64,000 nucleotides of DNA from Lycocorax pyrrhopterus obiensis (GCA_014706295.1 JACSVZ010000002.1:58675617-58739616); one strand, 5' to 3'. Shown: positions 27,601-42,600, numbered from the stretch's first letter. Program-made: numbers and translations. Notes: generated by a model not told the origin, from the letters alone.

Positions 27601-30600
27601 AAGGCTTTGCTCAACCAGGTCTCTTCTTAGTGCAGAACTTTCGTTTGATCATCACTGCTAATGGGGTGATACAATTTGGTGTTGTCCCATAGAAAAAAAT
27701 CCCTTTGTAGTTAGTGTGAGTCCTGTGCAGCAAAAATATCCAGACTTTGAGTGTTGGGCCAGAGACCGTGATGCGTAACTTATCAAAGGTTTTAGTACAA
27801 TGGTTCTGTTCCTCTTTGATCTAAGTAGGTCTCTGGCCCAAGAACACCTTTGAAGTAGCTGGGGACCCTGGTTGTTCCTCTTTGCTCTTAAAATCATACA
27901 CAAATTTCCAGAATTTAAAAACAACTCCCTAGTCATTGCTCCGCTCCTTTTTGAGACTTCAGCTACATGGAAGATAGGATCACAAGAGGTTGGAGCACAA
28001 GGAGCTACGGAGAAGTAGTAGTTTGGCAGATGAGAACTGGGGATAGTCAGGAGGCCAGTAAAATTATTAGCAAAAGCAGACAGACTGAATCCAAGCTCCT
28101 GCCACAGGAGAAATGAGAACCTTTTTCGTGCGGGATTGTGCTGTTCCCTGTCGGTGGAGCAAATTGCTGCGTATCACTGGAGAAGAGCACTTAGTAAGAA
28201 CCTCAGTGTCAGTCTGCCCAAATCCACTGTGCTGTTGTAAATCAAGTTTCCTTTTGTGGTAAGCAGACTCCTGTGGCTTCCTCCCTTCCGTCTTTCACTT
28301 CTAGCTGTGACTGCTGCCTTCTGTCTCGGGGAGTCGCTAACACCCGTCAGACTGGGCCAGCACCTAGAAAAAATGGTAAAGGTGGCCTCAGCTTAGTCAA
28401 CTCTCACACTGTTAATGTTTATTTGAAATCCCAGTTAAAGCATGAGATCAGACACTACTCTTTATTTAAATTAAAAAAGAAGTCTGTTTCTAATCGTCCT
28501 CACGTCTGATTAAGTTCAGATTTGCATATTCTTTAAAGGCTCAGGTACCAGAGAGTGAAATAGGAAAATGCTTCATAACATTTTTAATTTTTTTTTTTGA
28601 GTGAACTAGGAAAATGCTTCATAACATTTTGGATTTCTGGGTTTTTTTCAAACCTCATTATCGGATGTGGTATCATGGAAAGGTGGGTTGAATTTTGAAA
28701 TCTTGGGGGCACAATATTGAAATTCACATCTGCCAGTTCAGCAGCAGTCTCTTGCCTGATTGAGACACAGGCATTAACTTTGATCACATGAGCAGAAATT
28801 ACCTTCAAGCAGGAAATAAATTAGAAGATTAGTAAAAGTCTTACCACCTTCAAGCAGCTTCAGCTGACATTAAATTCTGATGAGCTTTAAATTCTGATTA
28901 AAATGGTGACATTATAAATCACTATGTTCCTATGTTAACTGCTCATGAATTTCAAGTCTAATCCAGTCTTCAGTTTCAGCGGGATAAAAACTACAACAAT
29001 TAATCCATGAATTTTCGGCTTGATGCTAAAGGAATTTATCTCATCTTCTTCATCAGATAAATTTTTCATGAATGTACATATCACTTTTCAATGAAATGAT
29101 ATCATGTGAAGGGTTAAACACACCCATTGTCACACATAAGTGGTATCAGTCTGAGATCTACAGACAGATTATTTAACAAGTAATGCAAGAAGGATCATCT
29201 CAGCATTTCAGCAGACTGAAAAAAAGGAAATGAAACCAGAAAGGCTGACACATATGTAAAGAGGCTGTCTAGACCCTTGTGGTTTTGCTGAGTTTCAGGA
29301 AGCTGACAGCAGTTGAGAGTTTGTAGATCCTCAGATGTGCTGCTTTTTGTTGATCACTTGCAGGCTGCCTAGAAGCTGCGTGCTTGCAAATGCCCCATCA
29401 TAGGTCATCCATAGTCCTGGACCACCTTTCCCAGGCAGCCTGCTTGTCCTCTCTTTTTGCAGTGGCTGGTATTACTTTGTGAGGCCTGGTGAGTCAGTCA
29501 CATCTGTATAAAGAAGGAACTGTTCTGTTTCAACTGTCAGCCCCATGAATCCACAAACCCAGGCTGGCAAGAGGCAAGTAGAGGCTGGTCACTCTATGAA
29601 TTCTTAGGCTGATCCACAGACATTTCCTCATAGAGCCTGATTAAAAAATAATCAGAAAAGAAAAAAAAAAAAAGAAAAATAAAAGGAGATGCACAAAGCA
29701 TACACCTCTAACTTCCTTTTCTTTTCTTGGCTGATGCATTTAGTTTTTCTTCAATACATGGTGAGTCAGTTTTAAATTGCACACACTACAAGGGGCTGGG
29801 AATTCAGACTTCATTTCAGATAGGAGGTCTTTCCCAAACCAGAGCTGACTGTTACATGCAGTCCTCAGCTTCTGAGGTCACTCAGTAGAGCAAGCAGAGA
29901 GGACGTTCTGCACAGTCTCTACAGGCAATCACGGACTGATTTTTAATGTAGATATAAAACTATGTCTTTTATTCTAAGTAATCAAATCTAGAACAACAAA
30001 ATGGGCCATAATCACATTTTCTTTTTTGTTCAGGGACCAATAGGACCTGCTGGACCCAAAGGAGAACTCGGTTTCCCAGGACGCCCAGTATGTATTATGC
30101 TCTCAAGTGGGTTAAAGACAGAAAAGCTTGCTTCTGACACATACTAAATTATTTCTACTTGTCTCAGGGCCGTCCAGGACTGAATGGACTGAGAGGTGTG
30201 AAAGGTGATCGAGGTGAAGCATTTAATGTAAGTTATTTTGTATTTCAATTAGTTGAAAAAAACCCCATTAAAAGCTGAAGTCTGATTTATATTGATTCCT
30301 TCCAAATATTGGGACTAAAAACCTGAAATGATATAGAAATAATTGTGTTTCTGCTACTTTTCCTATCTAGCAGCAGTCATTGAAAAGTCAGCTCCTGGGT
30401 CCATGTGAGCAATTCTTGCAGATACACATAGTTGTGTGAGCTCCCAGGTGTAACAGTTACGTGTGCCATTCACTGCTACCATAACAGCTTCAAATAGCAC
30501 AAGATTTTTTATTCCAGTTCTTTTATATATATCGAGGTCTTCCTGATCCAGGCCACCAGTGTGACCTCTCATGATGTGAAGATACTCCCACGGGCTCTGA

Positions 30601-33600
30601 GCTTTCTAGCCCAGGTACAAACAGCACTCGAGCATATCACAGGGAAGTGGTATCTACTTTACTAACAAGGAGGTACTCACTAATACCTGTTACCTGCTAC
30701 AGTTGCCCTGTACATGTATCCAGAATAATGACCTCTGCATAGATGATCACATATCCATGCTCACCTCCAACCTGTAATCGTGGAGTGACAAGTGATGAAC
30801 CAAGCTCCTGCTGCTGCATGTCTGTTCTCATGAAAAGATTTCAGACAAGTTGTCTCATGACAAACATTGAGCCTGGGCCACAGAACAACTAACACTGCTG
30901 AGCATAAACAATGAGCTTCACAATAGCAGAGTAATTTATGTGGTTGTTCTGATGTCATGGGACATTCTGTGCTAGAAAATTGGTACCCATGCCACAACAG
31001 CAGCTAACGCTATTTCATCTGCCTCAGGGATAATGCTGAAAAAAATACAAGGGTATGTTACTGTGTTAGCCTAAAGTCAGTATCACTGTATTTCAGTAGG
31101 GCACTTTTTGTAAATGGATTCTGTTGTAGGAAGCCTCTGATTCTACTTTCTTCAAAAGAAAAAAAATATGGCACACAAACTGCAAGGCACAAGTGTTTTG
31201 TCTATCTAGACAATAAATATAAGTGAGATGATATTGCTTTATTTGAGTAGCATGGAGACTGAGAGTTGGTAAGTATCTTCACAGAACAGGTAAGTATTTA
31301 AGTATCTCCACAGAAAAAAAGAGCAGGTACTGAATATGGCTTGCACCTCTAGAAAGAGGTATAAATAGAAATACAGTTCCTGGAAAGTGAAACAGACAAA
31401 TTAGACAAATTCTAATTGGAAGAAAATGACAGAAAAGATGACTACCCACTGACAGAACATATTAGAGTAGATTTTCCTTTCCTCCATATCTCCAAACAAT
31501 ATTCAAGTTCATTTTCTGGATTGTCTGCCCTAACCAGACAAAAACTATTGTAGCAAGTATAACTAGATGAAGTACATCAAGCTGACAGGTTGGAGCAAAC
31601 AAGCAAACAAAAGAGGCTACATGTTCTAGTAGTCCTTCCTGGAGTGCTCAGGGAAGATAAAATCTAATGGATCTCTAATTATTGATGAGATGACATATGT
31701 CACCTCACAGAAAGTCGCATTGATGTCGACTGAAAGGTGAACATGGTCTTGTGCCAAGTTTTCAAATTACACAGTAAAGAGCTGACATACATTTTTTGTA
31801 AAGGCAGTCACGCCTTCAGTGTAGCAGGGTTCCTTGGGGTTGCTAATTAGCATGTACATATCTGACTGGCACTTGAAAATTTATGAATTTTAGCAGTCTT
31901 GAGAGTTCTAGATCAGTGTAGAATACCTAATTTTCCTTGGATGAGAGATCCACTGTCTTTAATTTAGTTTCAATTTGAAGTGCTTTAAGGGTTCCAGTTT
32001 GAGGCTGAGGTTTATTTTTTGTCTCATATCTTCCTTCTTTCACCTTCTCTTACCAGGGCCTTCCTGGCTTGCCTGGGCCTCCAGGTCCCCCTGGACCTCC
32101 AGGACGTATACTTTATATCAAAGGAGTAAGTACCGCTGGGGATCAGTTTGTAGCAGAAATGTGCTGCTCCAGAAACAGTTTGCAAAGGGAAACATCAAAA
32201 CTTGTTTCAGTCAACACAGTTCACAGTGGGTGACCTTGTTTGTGTGCAGAGAAAAAAGACCTCTTAACCAAAGCCACTGTCATGGAAGAGTTTTGCCCCC
32301 ATAGCCCCACAGAGAGGGACATGATGACAGACCTGGCAGCAAGCTGGGCTCTGTGCTAGGGAGGTGCTGCTTTTGTTTCCAGGCTTGGCCCCATCGTGGT
32401 TGTTAGATCTATGTGGTGCGTTACCTGCTGTATCATACCTATGCTCATTAAAGTAATTTCCCTCCTGTTTCCAATAGACAGTTTTCCCAGTCCCTCCCAG
32501 GCCTCATTGCAAAATGCCAGTAAGTCACACACAGAGAAGCTGCTCTTAGGATGCATGGCCATGACAACATAACCAAAGCAGCTGTACACCTAAACACCAT
32601 AACTTTGCAGCTTCTCTCCCCCTGCCATCTGCTTTGCACCAGGGATGTGTTTTACTTGTTCTTCAAGATAACAGACTTTCAAGTGTTTAGCCATATATGA
32701 AAACTTAGCCATGTATAAAATATATAACAGAACTAGAAACACTTTTGCTTAAAGCACTTTGATTACTTGTTCTCTCTAATACTTTTAATGCCTTTCAAAG
32801 CTTGTGTTTCCATAGTTTAGGAGTTGCTTTGAGGAGCTGAGTGTGTATGCATTCAGGTACATGTGTTTTTTAGATGTATGTATAAATACAGTCCCCATGC
32901 TGTTATGTCTTTAGCTGTTTTTAATTTCCCTGTCCAAAATAAGATTTGTTATGTATTTCGTTGTTGCATGAAAGATGCATCAGAAGAGAAAGATCATGTT
33001 ATTTGACCCTCAAATGTAGTCTGTTCACGGAGAATGGCAGGAGGTGAAGATCTACCCCTCCTTTTCAAAGAGTATGACAAAGCCTGCATTACCTTCAAAG
33101 GACCTGCAGTTTCACACATAGTATGAAAAGAAAGGAGATAGGTTTCATATTTTCAGAACACCCTAGTGCAATTTTTGTTTAATGAATTAAGAAATTGAAT
33201 GAATGGTGAACATAATTCAGTCCTGGAAGTATTTTCCCTAGGGCAATATCCTACTGTTAAGCTGTGGGGTATGTACTTGGGAAGGATTCTGTCTTTGGGA
33301 GCCACAGTCCACCCCTGGATAGTGTAGGGTTCAGGATGGTGGTTCTACTTTTCTGTTAAACAGTATAACTCCAAAAAATATTGTGCCTTCTTCTCCATTT
33401 TGCATTCCAGTTCTTTTTCACTTATTTTAGAGAAACAGCTCTTGACTTCCTCCATGCTAGATGTATTGATACTCACCCTAATATTACTGCTGAAGAAAGT
33501 TGTATACCAGCTTGTGATCTTTTTGCAAATTAATGATAAATGGTCGTTACTCTATGGTAATTTGCCGTTTCTACAGTTTTGGCCTACCACCTCCACACAT

Positions 33601-36600
33601 CATTTTTTTACCTCTTTGAATTTCTCCCTTGAATCTTCTTACTCCCATTGTATAACACTGTTGTACATTGATCACATATGTCCATAATCATGCATGTATT
33701 TGTTAGCCTCACCTCTGAAACCTGACTGGACGAGGCCCTGAACAACCTGCTGTAGCTGATGCTCCTTCAGGCTAGACAATCTCCAGAGGTGCCTTCCAGC
33801 CTCAACTCTCCTCTGATTCCTGTGGAATGGTTCAAAGAAAACAAGCCTATTTTCACTGAATTTCAGATAATAAAAGCCACTTTTTGGGAAGATTACAATC
33901 AGTGAAAAATAGCACTGACTTTTATGTGCACAAGTAGTAGAAACATGTGCTCATAAACATCTCTTCATGCACCTGAGTGTGCTAGATAGATTTGTCCTAC
34001 ATTTGTGAATAATCTCCTAAACCTATCCGAGTTTATAGATAAGAAGTCTGCTGTTCATGCCTACATAAATGAATGTCGATAAAGAACTACTGACTGAACC
34101 CCACCAGTTTTCCTCATGGGAACTGAACTTCTGAAGTTAATGGAGCTATCCATGTGAGTAACACTTCTACAGGATAATACTACAGGATAATACTACAGGA
34201 TAAGCCAGATGCAGCAACTTCCATTTTTTCATACACTTGCTTAGTTTCCTATAAATAGTACTAGCAGATACTAAGGTTTCCAAGCACTGTGCCATGTATT
34301 AGTTCCTGCATTGTCCCTATTTTGAAGATAGCACAGAGGTAGGTAGCATGCCCACTGTTACAGGTGTCAGAAGAGAATATGCTGGAACAGCTTCTGCCTC
34401 CCAGTTGTGGTCTCAATGCATCTGGAGCGCAGGTTGACATCAGACATAACATAGCCCTGGTGTGATGAAAAAAATTGCAAACACAAGCTGTTATCTCACA
34501 GTCAAAAATCAAATCCTGCTTCCAAACACAATGTTGTAAATTCAGAATTGTTCTTGGAGAATGAGTTTTCTGATGCTTCACTGGCGCAACAGAGAGTAGG
34601 ATTTGCTGATGCATCCAAAGTGCATGATGTTACCCTTTTGCTGAAAGCATGTTGCATGTTAAAGAGAGCACAATCCTCATAAAAACTTGATCAGCTAATA
34701 CTCAGACACTGTCAAACTGGAGATAATCCCAGAGTGTTGTTATAATATTTACTAGCATGCAAACTTGCCAGACTTTTCAGTCACACCAAGTAATGCATTT
34801 CCATTTCTTAATATGTATGAATAATTTTTAATGGATTTCTTTGTCTGCAGGTGAACACTCCCTATCCTGGAAATCAGGAAGTTCTTAATGACCATGGTGG
34901 GTAATTCTTTTCTTGTACCTTGGTTTAAATAACTTATTTTTGTTTGGTTGGGTTTTTCATACTTAAGAGCTTTTTGCTTATCCTTGGCTATTGTATAGGG
35001 AAGGGAAGGTGCGGGAAGGTGCGAGAAGGGAGGGGAAGGTGCAGGAAGGTGCGGGAAGGGAAGGTGCGGGAAGGGAAGGTGCGGGAAGGGAAGGGAAGGG
35101 AAGGTGCGGGAAGGGAAGGTGCGGGAAGGTGCGGGAAGGTGCGGGAAGGTGCGGGAAGGGAAGGTGCGGGAAGGGAAGGTGCGGGAAGGGAAGGGAAGGG
35201 AAGGGAAGGGAAGGGAAGGGAAGGGAAGGGAAGGGAAGGGAAGGTGCGGGAAGGTGCGGGAAGGGAAGGTGCGGGAAGGTGCGGGAAGGTGCGGGAAGGT
35301 GCGGGAAGGGAAGGGAAGGGAAGGGAAGGGAAGGGAAGGGAAGGGAAGGGAAGGGAAGGGAAGGGAAGGGAAGGGAAGATGTGATATACAACACTCAGTC
35401 ATAACTCAAGAACTGTTTCTGCACCTGTTGCAGTGAAATTCACAAATGAAACAAAAAAACCCCAGGTTTGTTCAGAGGGTCTTAGGCTGGGTGGTTAGGG
35501 AAAGGGAAGTAAAAGATTGACTTGTGACAGAGAGATTGTCTTGCACACGCTGGGTTTGATAAGAGAGGATAGGTGCGCAGCCATTCAATGATCATGAGTG
35601 AGGCAGGCATAGAGGGGCAGGAGCCATGTGCCGCACATCTGTGGAAAAGTCTGCTCCCACTTTCAGTGGTTTGGTTGTCACTGCTACAGTCTCTGCTGTT
35701 TTCAAGTCCTCATGAATTTGTGATGCTTTTATGGCAGGTGCTAAAGCAAACAGAGATTCCTGGGGACTGCACAGTTCAGCACACTTAAAAGGAGAAAAAG
35801 GAGACAGAGGTGCTCCAGGACCACCAGGTATACTAAATCTAATATGTCATTGACAGCCTGTGGAGGAATATATGTTTAACTTCAAAAGCAATTCAGCAAG
35901 ATACTTGGATATTTATCTCTGCAGCCTTCCCTGCCTAAAGATTTACACCTGTGTTCCTCGATGAATTGACACACAGAACAGCAAAGCCCAGAATATTATC
36001 CAAAATGTCTTCTGAAAAGACAGGCTGCACATCTGTGAGCACTGGGAATGTGTTAAGTACAAGAATAGATATTGAAATGTAAGTGGCTGATCAGAGATTT
36101 TTTGACCTTTTAGAAGGACATCATGAGCACTTCCTGAGGTATCATTTTGTTGTCAATCTTTCTGAGCCAATTGGGCTGAAATCCAGTGCTTCACATTTCA
36201 GGGAAACAGACCTACGCATTCTGGGTTCCAGGCAGTCAGTTGTTGGTGACAGTCCCTCTTCTAACCGGTGATGGAAATCGATCATTTCCATTTCAACCAA
36301 TTTTTTTCATATTTTCTGCTTTATTTGTGAAAACCATGAAGAGTCTGCGTGCACTGAAAATACCATTTTGTTGGATACCATTTCACTAGCAGTAGGAGTA
36401 TCATAACAGTTGTTCCTCACCCAAAGATTTACTTTCTGTATCAAAAAGTTGATACACATTGCTAATTCTTACAAATTCAAAAAGAGTTACAGAAGCAAGC
36501 ATCTGTTTGAAAATACTGTAATTACAAACTCTTCATTTTCTGTACATTTTTTGAAATCTCATACACTGAGACAAGGCTTTGACCAGTGCCAGAAATAATT

Positions 36601-39600
36601 TGAAATAGAAAATCCAGTATATTGAATTAAAGTTTCTATAACATATTTATAATAATTTTCCTTTACTGCATTGATAATAACTATATTATCCCCATATAAT
36701 AACTGTATTAATTCCTCACAATATCGACATGGATATTTCTGTCTTTGTTCCAAAGACATAGTTCTGTTGACTGAAGATGATGTCTTGGTTATTTTGAAGA
36801 CAACATCTGTTTGTTGTAATAAAATCAATTTTCCTGTCTTGTCCTCATTAATTTTTATTCTGACACAATACCTTAAAATAAGCCATTAGCCATTTCCAGT
36901 CATCAATAAACTTGTCAAAAGAAGAAGCAAGAAACCTTCCGAAACAGAAACTAAGAAAATTTTCTCTTCTGTTCTGGCTTATCCACCACAAACCTGTCTG
37001 TTCCTTTTCAGGTTCTGTATTGAATGTAAATTAGTATCTTGGAAGTATTTTCTTGCCTATATCAGTTGATTTCAGGCGCTTCATAAGGAGAAGACTATGA
37101 GAGGATTGTGCTTATGTTTTTGCTGTAAAAGTACAGCTAGTAAAGGGCGGCAAAAATAACGCAAGAATTCTGGTTAAACTGAAAACTCAATTCACTTTTC
37201 TACTAAAATAACAGAGATTCATTCATTTGCCAAGCAAACCCAATAGATTGACTGGGTCCAATGTTTTGTGAAGTGGAAGCATGTTAACTAAGACCAATTC
37301 TGTTGCTGCCCTAAAAAAAATTCCTGTTTGGTTTTTGCTTAATGATGTAGTTGCTAAAATATTCTTTCATACAAAGCAGTTCTCTGGTTCTCACAGGTGT
37401 CCACATAACCACTGATGGGGAAAATTTACAAGCCAGTAGTCGCATAATTAAAGTACAGGAATTTTTCAAAAAACCTTTTCTAAGGGGCAGGTGGCTGAAA
37501 CTATTTCCTCTACATCTGTTGAGTTCCAGAGACCAGAAAAGCTTTCTGAACCATGGTATTTGTCCATGCAGTGGATTTAGTTTTGTTTCTCACAAAATGT
37601 CACCTCTCCAACCTTATAAGCAGGGTCTATTAATTGATAACACGCAAAAATATGAAGCCAACACAAGAAGTGTGAGAGCAAACTTAACAGACCTGGGCTT
37701 CATGTACCTTATTCAGACCTAGACTACTTGCTGGTCATCCTAGAAAGGCCTCAGATACTGCTCAGTGTAGAGATTAATACTAAGCAACAACTGAGAAGGA
37801 CACCTGACGTTCCACTCCAGCTGTCCATTCCCTTCCCCTCACAAGGATCGAGCAGATGACTGCTGCAAGCTGTAATTGGTAGGGTTGGAATAAAATCCAG
37901 ATATGTGCCGTAATGAGAATACATTTCTGTCCCACAATGTCTGCTTAATTTAGTTTTATCTGAGGTGGTACACTGGGAAATGAGCCCTATGGCTGGTGGA
38001 GGGTTGAGCCCAAAGATCTCAAAAATTAATCAAAACGCATTTGAAGGAAGTGCATTGAACTGTTATGGGAAGCTGCAAAACAGGGTTTTTTCCAAATGTA
38101 TACCAAGCAGGTAGTATTTGAAGACTTTTTGAACCTTTTATGCTGGCTTGACAGCTTTGGCTGACCAACATTGGCAGACAACGCAGGTGGTGTAACAATT
38201 GAATCCGATGTTGGTTTTCACTGCAGAAAAATGTCAAGGAAGAGTTACTATACAACTGGCAGCACAGCAGCAACATTATTTTTGTCTTGTCAGCTCTGGC
38301 ACTGTCTTTGCAGGAGAGATCACACATCTACTGATGGATCACCCCACTACCAGCAAAACATATGAAAAGCTTGTCTTTTACCGTGGTTTCCATCAAAGGG
38401 GTTAACTTGGATGCTTCTCTTTCACTCCTCTTCCCAGCTGCTATGTTTTCAGAAAACTGGGAATTTTTCGTATTTGAGCCTTCTTTGCTTCTAATTTCTT
38501 TTGAAATCCCAATCAGATTCAGAAGTTATTAAGGTGGAGGAGTGACAGACAAGATAGGGCATAGACAAGATAGGCTGTGTAAGTCTTGCTTTGTTAGGAA
38601 ACCAAACTAAAAATATCTGTTTGATCTAAAGGTTAATGCCATTATTGTAAATAGTTTTCCTTTAAACTCCTAAACCAGTAATACCCTAAGCAGTGCTTTT
38701 AAAATGAAAATTACAGATAATTATTGTGCTTTACTGTATTTTTTCATTTTTCAGGTCCACCTCTGCCACCATCATATTTCAGCCACTTTATTAATAGCAT
38801 AAAGGTAATTATATCCCATTTGTGTTTGAGTTCTGTTAAGCTTTTTTTAAAGTGTACTTTGCTATAAATTAAGCACAAACCTATGCAACATGGTGAAACG
38901 CACAAATATAAGAGCATCAGCAATTACAAATTACATTAATTTCTTAAACTCAGCTGCATAGGCAAGTTTTTTACAAGTGTAGAGATAGCAGTTGTCAGAA
39001 GTCTATAAAGATTATTTTTGAAAGAAACTTTATTACTGAGGCTTTTTACCTTCCCAGTGGTATTAAAGTGAGTCATAATTCACTGTTACCTAACATATCT
39101 GCCTTAAATGAATGCTTTTGTTTCCATGCCAGCTCAGGTAAAAGACATCCATTACCTAAAGGGCTTCTAGAACACTGGGTGAGGGGAAAGGGGAGTGAAA
39201 ATCACTTCCATGTCGTGTTATTTATTTTTTTATCACACAGAATGAAATTAAATTATGGAAACTACTTTTCCTGGAAGCTCTTACAACAAAGATATCTTGA
39301 TCCATACCATACCTTGATTTGTTTGGTCTCTTTCTGTTCCATTATTCTCTCGATGGCTTCAGGTGACAAAAAATAATAACGATCTAATATTATTTTAAAT
39401 GTTTTTAAGTGAATAAGACTCTTTATCAGTAGAAAAACTGAAAAAAAAATTGAATCAAGTTCTCATTTAATGATGCTACCAAAAGCGTTGTGGCGATAGT
39501 CGCTTGGAAGGACTCTTAGAGCTGCCTGGTTTTAGGATTTTGTTTCTGCTTGGCTGAGTACACCCAAGTTATTCCTATGGCATAAAATGTCCCGTGTATG

Positions 39601-42600
39601 TAACAAAAATGATATGGTTTCTTTGTCCTTATAGTGTGATGTCTGTAGCTTTACAGATTTAGCTGCCAAGAACTCATTTTTCATCTAGTCCTTCAACTCC
39701 CCAAAATGGCCTGGCACAAAGAAACCTTTTGAGTCGTGTTTACTGGGAATCTAAAAGACTAAAATTCGGAGGAGGAGCTATACATAACCATCTCCTCTGG
39801 CTGTCTGAAGATACCTGCCATTCTTACTTTGCCCTCTGCCTCTTCTATCCACAGGTTTATTTCTCAGAAACATGAAAAAAGTAGACCAAAAAAAAAAAAA
39901 AATTGAAGGGGGAAAAAAAGCAGACAAACTGAAAAAATACTGTGAGGAGGAATGTATAAATGCCGTGGCTCATCTTGCGCAGAGAGATAATAATGTAGTG
40001 CTTAAATGTTTCTTCTTACCTACTGCTCCGTTTCCCAAACTAACTGATAATCAGTGATGCAGAACAGAAGACATGCAGTTTAAAGTGTCTGCAATTCTGT
40101 GTGGTGTCTCTTCTGTTGTCCTGGTACACACCCCCACCCTGCTCCGTTCACTTTGTCACATACTTTCAAATAGCTGTCCATTCGATGTCAATCTTGCTTT
40201 GCTTTGTCCTTGGTGATGGAGGAAAGCACAAAGCCAGGCTTTTATGCTTCCTCCAACTCTCTCTTCACCTCCAGCTACAGCACCGAACAAGGTTTTGCTG
40301 GGCAGAATAGCAAGAAACAGCAACAGAGGCATTTTCTCTGCCTCCATTTAACTGCACCTCCCCTAGCCCTTACCCTGAGAAAGCCTTGCAGCCTCAACAG
40401 AGAAAGCATTCCTTTTTCATCCCGTATCAGAGAAGAAGAAAGTGATGTTAAAAACATTTCAAGCAGGTGTTTTCTTTATCAAACTCAGAGATTTCATGTA
40501 AATTTAAAAGTTCAGGGCATCATGTTCTCATTTCACTTCAGCTCAACGTTTTAAAATATATTTTCTTCAAAGGGTGAAAAAGGAGACAATGGAGTCACTG
40601 GTGTAAAAGGAGAAAAAGGAGAACCAAATGGCGGGTTTTTTCTAACAGGACCTCCTGGACCACCTGGAAGACCGGGATTAATTGTGAGTCATGCAAGTTG
40701 TAGAATGGGAATATTTGTCATTACCCATTTAGAATTAATTTAGAAGACACTAAAAAGAGGCAAACATCAAGATTGCTAGGAACTATATAAAAACTTACAT
40801 GTTAAGCATTAGGTGAAGAGGAGAAAACTGCAGTAAGAGTAAACATGGACACTTCACTTGTGCACAGAATTGCTCTGCTGTGAAATATGTGATGTTGTGC
40901 TCAGCTGTCTCATATATCTACACCGGTATGTAGACCATTCTATTAACAGCATTACGAATCAAAGCAGCATATATAATTTGTGATGCTACTACTTACACCC
41001 CCGTAAATACCAAAATAGTCCATATAGAGTTAGTCAGAAGCTGACTTGAAAATTATTGGCTATCTAAATAAATAATCCTATTTTCCTAGTAATCCAAAAA
41101 CATGAATGAAAAGACCAGTGTGTAGCCATCTGGACCATTTCCATAAAATTCAGCCACTGTCTACTGTCTACCTTTTAATTTTATCTTCTGGCAATTTCCA
41201 CCACAGTTGCTTTGGAATAAAATGCACTAATTCTTTGGAAATAAGTTTATCCCTGGGATCTGGCAACAAATTTGTGCATTGCGTTCCTCTATTGCCATAT
41301 CTCTGTCAAGAATCATCAATGAGTGGGACACAGAAGCGTTAGGTTAGCAAGACCACCCTCAAAAATCCCCCTGGTTCTATTCCACGTTGCTGGGAACCAT
41401 CTCCCTGTTCAGAAACTGTTCTACTGGCAAGAAGGAGCTGGATGGCACAGCTGAGCTCCAGCGTCCAGTGTGTTCCATGTCTGCAGGATGGTGTGAGCAC
41501 GGGGAGCGCAAGCCCTCCTCGGTCAGGCTGAGGACACACGGCTAAACTGGAAATGAAGGGAGTTGGAGCCTTTTTATTCTGCAAGTCTGGCAGCTGGAGA
41601 GATTAAGGGCTAACATTTGATCACAGGAGGGAGAAGACAGCACTTGTCATGAGGTGTACATCCTGCACAGACACACTTTACATTAAAGTTTTCCACAAAC
41701 TCTCTGAGCCCATCAAAGCAAGCAGTCTCAACGTGAGCAGAGTATAGATCCAGGACTTTGAGAGCACTGTTGAGAGTTTTGCAGGTATCAGCTGCTCAGG
41801 GATAGGTATGAGAATTTTCAGAAAGCTTTCTGAAATTTAAATCCTTGACTTTTATTCAATATGTGGTTAAATTTTCCTTTTCCATTATACCCATGCCTCC
41901 TTGGAGAAAATTACAGACTCATGTCTGAATGGCAGTGTAGTGGCAGGCATTTGGTAAATGTTGCCACCAGAGATGATGGCCCTGCAGCAGTGAAACCAAT
42001 ACATTCAAGGAAATACTTTTCATCACTGACAGGGACCAAAAGGGGACTCAATTGTTGGACCCAGAGGACCTCCAGGATTACCTGGCCTACCTGGCTTACC
42101 AGGTTATGGAAAAATTGGACCTCCTGGCCCACCTGGACCACCTGGACCACCAGGCCCCCCTGCAATATATGGAGCAGGTGAGCTTTTCACTGTATAGGTG
42201 AGTGTACAGCCATGTGCCCACAACCCACACATGACCAATTCTTTCACACCTGGCAAGTTGTCCCACCTGCCCACCCTCTCTGCATACCTGAATCAGGTTG
42301 TTCCCCGCTCTCCTCCTGCCCTCCACCCATTTCTCCTGGGGTTGAGTTGGAACTAAGAGTACAAAAGGGACAATTTCTCTGCAGACAGTTTTCACTGACT
42401 AATGCCGGGGCAGTGCTATTGCATGAAAGATCTTGCTGTGGCTGTGGCTGGGAGGAAATCTGCATAGCAGAGACAGGTTACCTTGAGAGCTTTGCAAAAT
42501 CCATCAAATTGAGCAGCTGGCTAAATTTGGGCCAAAACACTCTTCTTGTGGGGAATGGAATTAAATCCAGCTGGTGGCCATCTCAAGGGGTTTTTCCCAG

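Larger units (their letters stand above)
25965..30033 (+). other. COL15A1 intron with CR1 fragments and a small duplication
   Basis: This 4.1-kb intron holds two CR1 fragments (26265-26545 and 27195-27450) and a 46-bp tandem duplication at 28553-28640, listed separately, plus an A-tract at about 29658-29675. No exon candidate is visible. Confidence 0.55.

Noticed and set aside
27216..27692. 158-codon plus-strand open frame
   Set aside because: Its first half is the antisense of a CR1 3' fragment, and the rest has no recognisable domain.
30363..30572. Minus-strand open stretch with protein-like composition ([20 protein letters not shown])
   Set aside because: It looked like a decayed transposon or retrocopy, but neighbouring pieces are in other frames and I can name no family. 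A protein search would be needed before listing it.
34752..35436. Overlapping open frames of 110-216 codons on both strands with (F/L)PS or GREGK repeats
   Set aside because: They are produced by the GGGAA/GGTGC array, whose pentamers contain no stop in any frame. Real coding evidence is absent.
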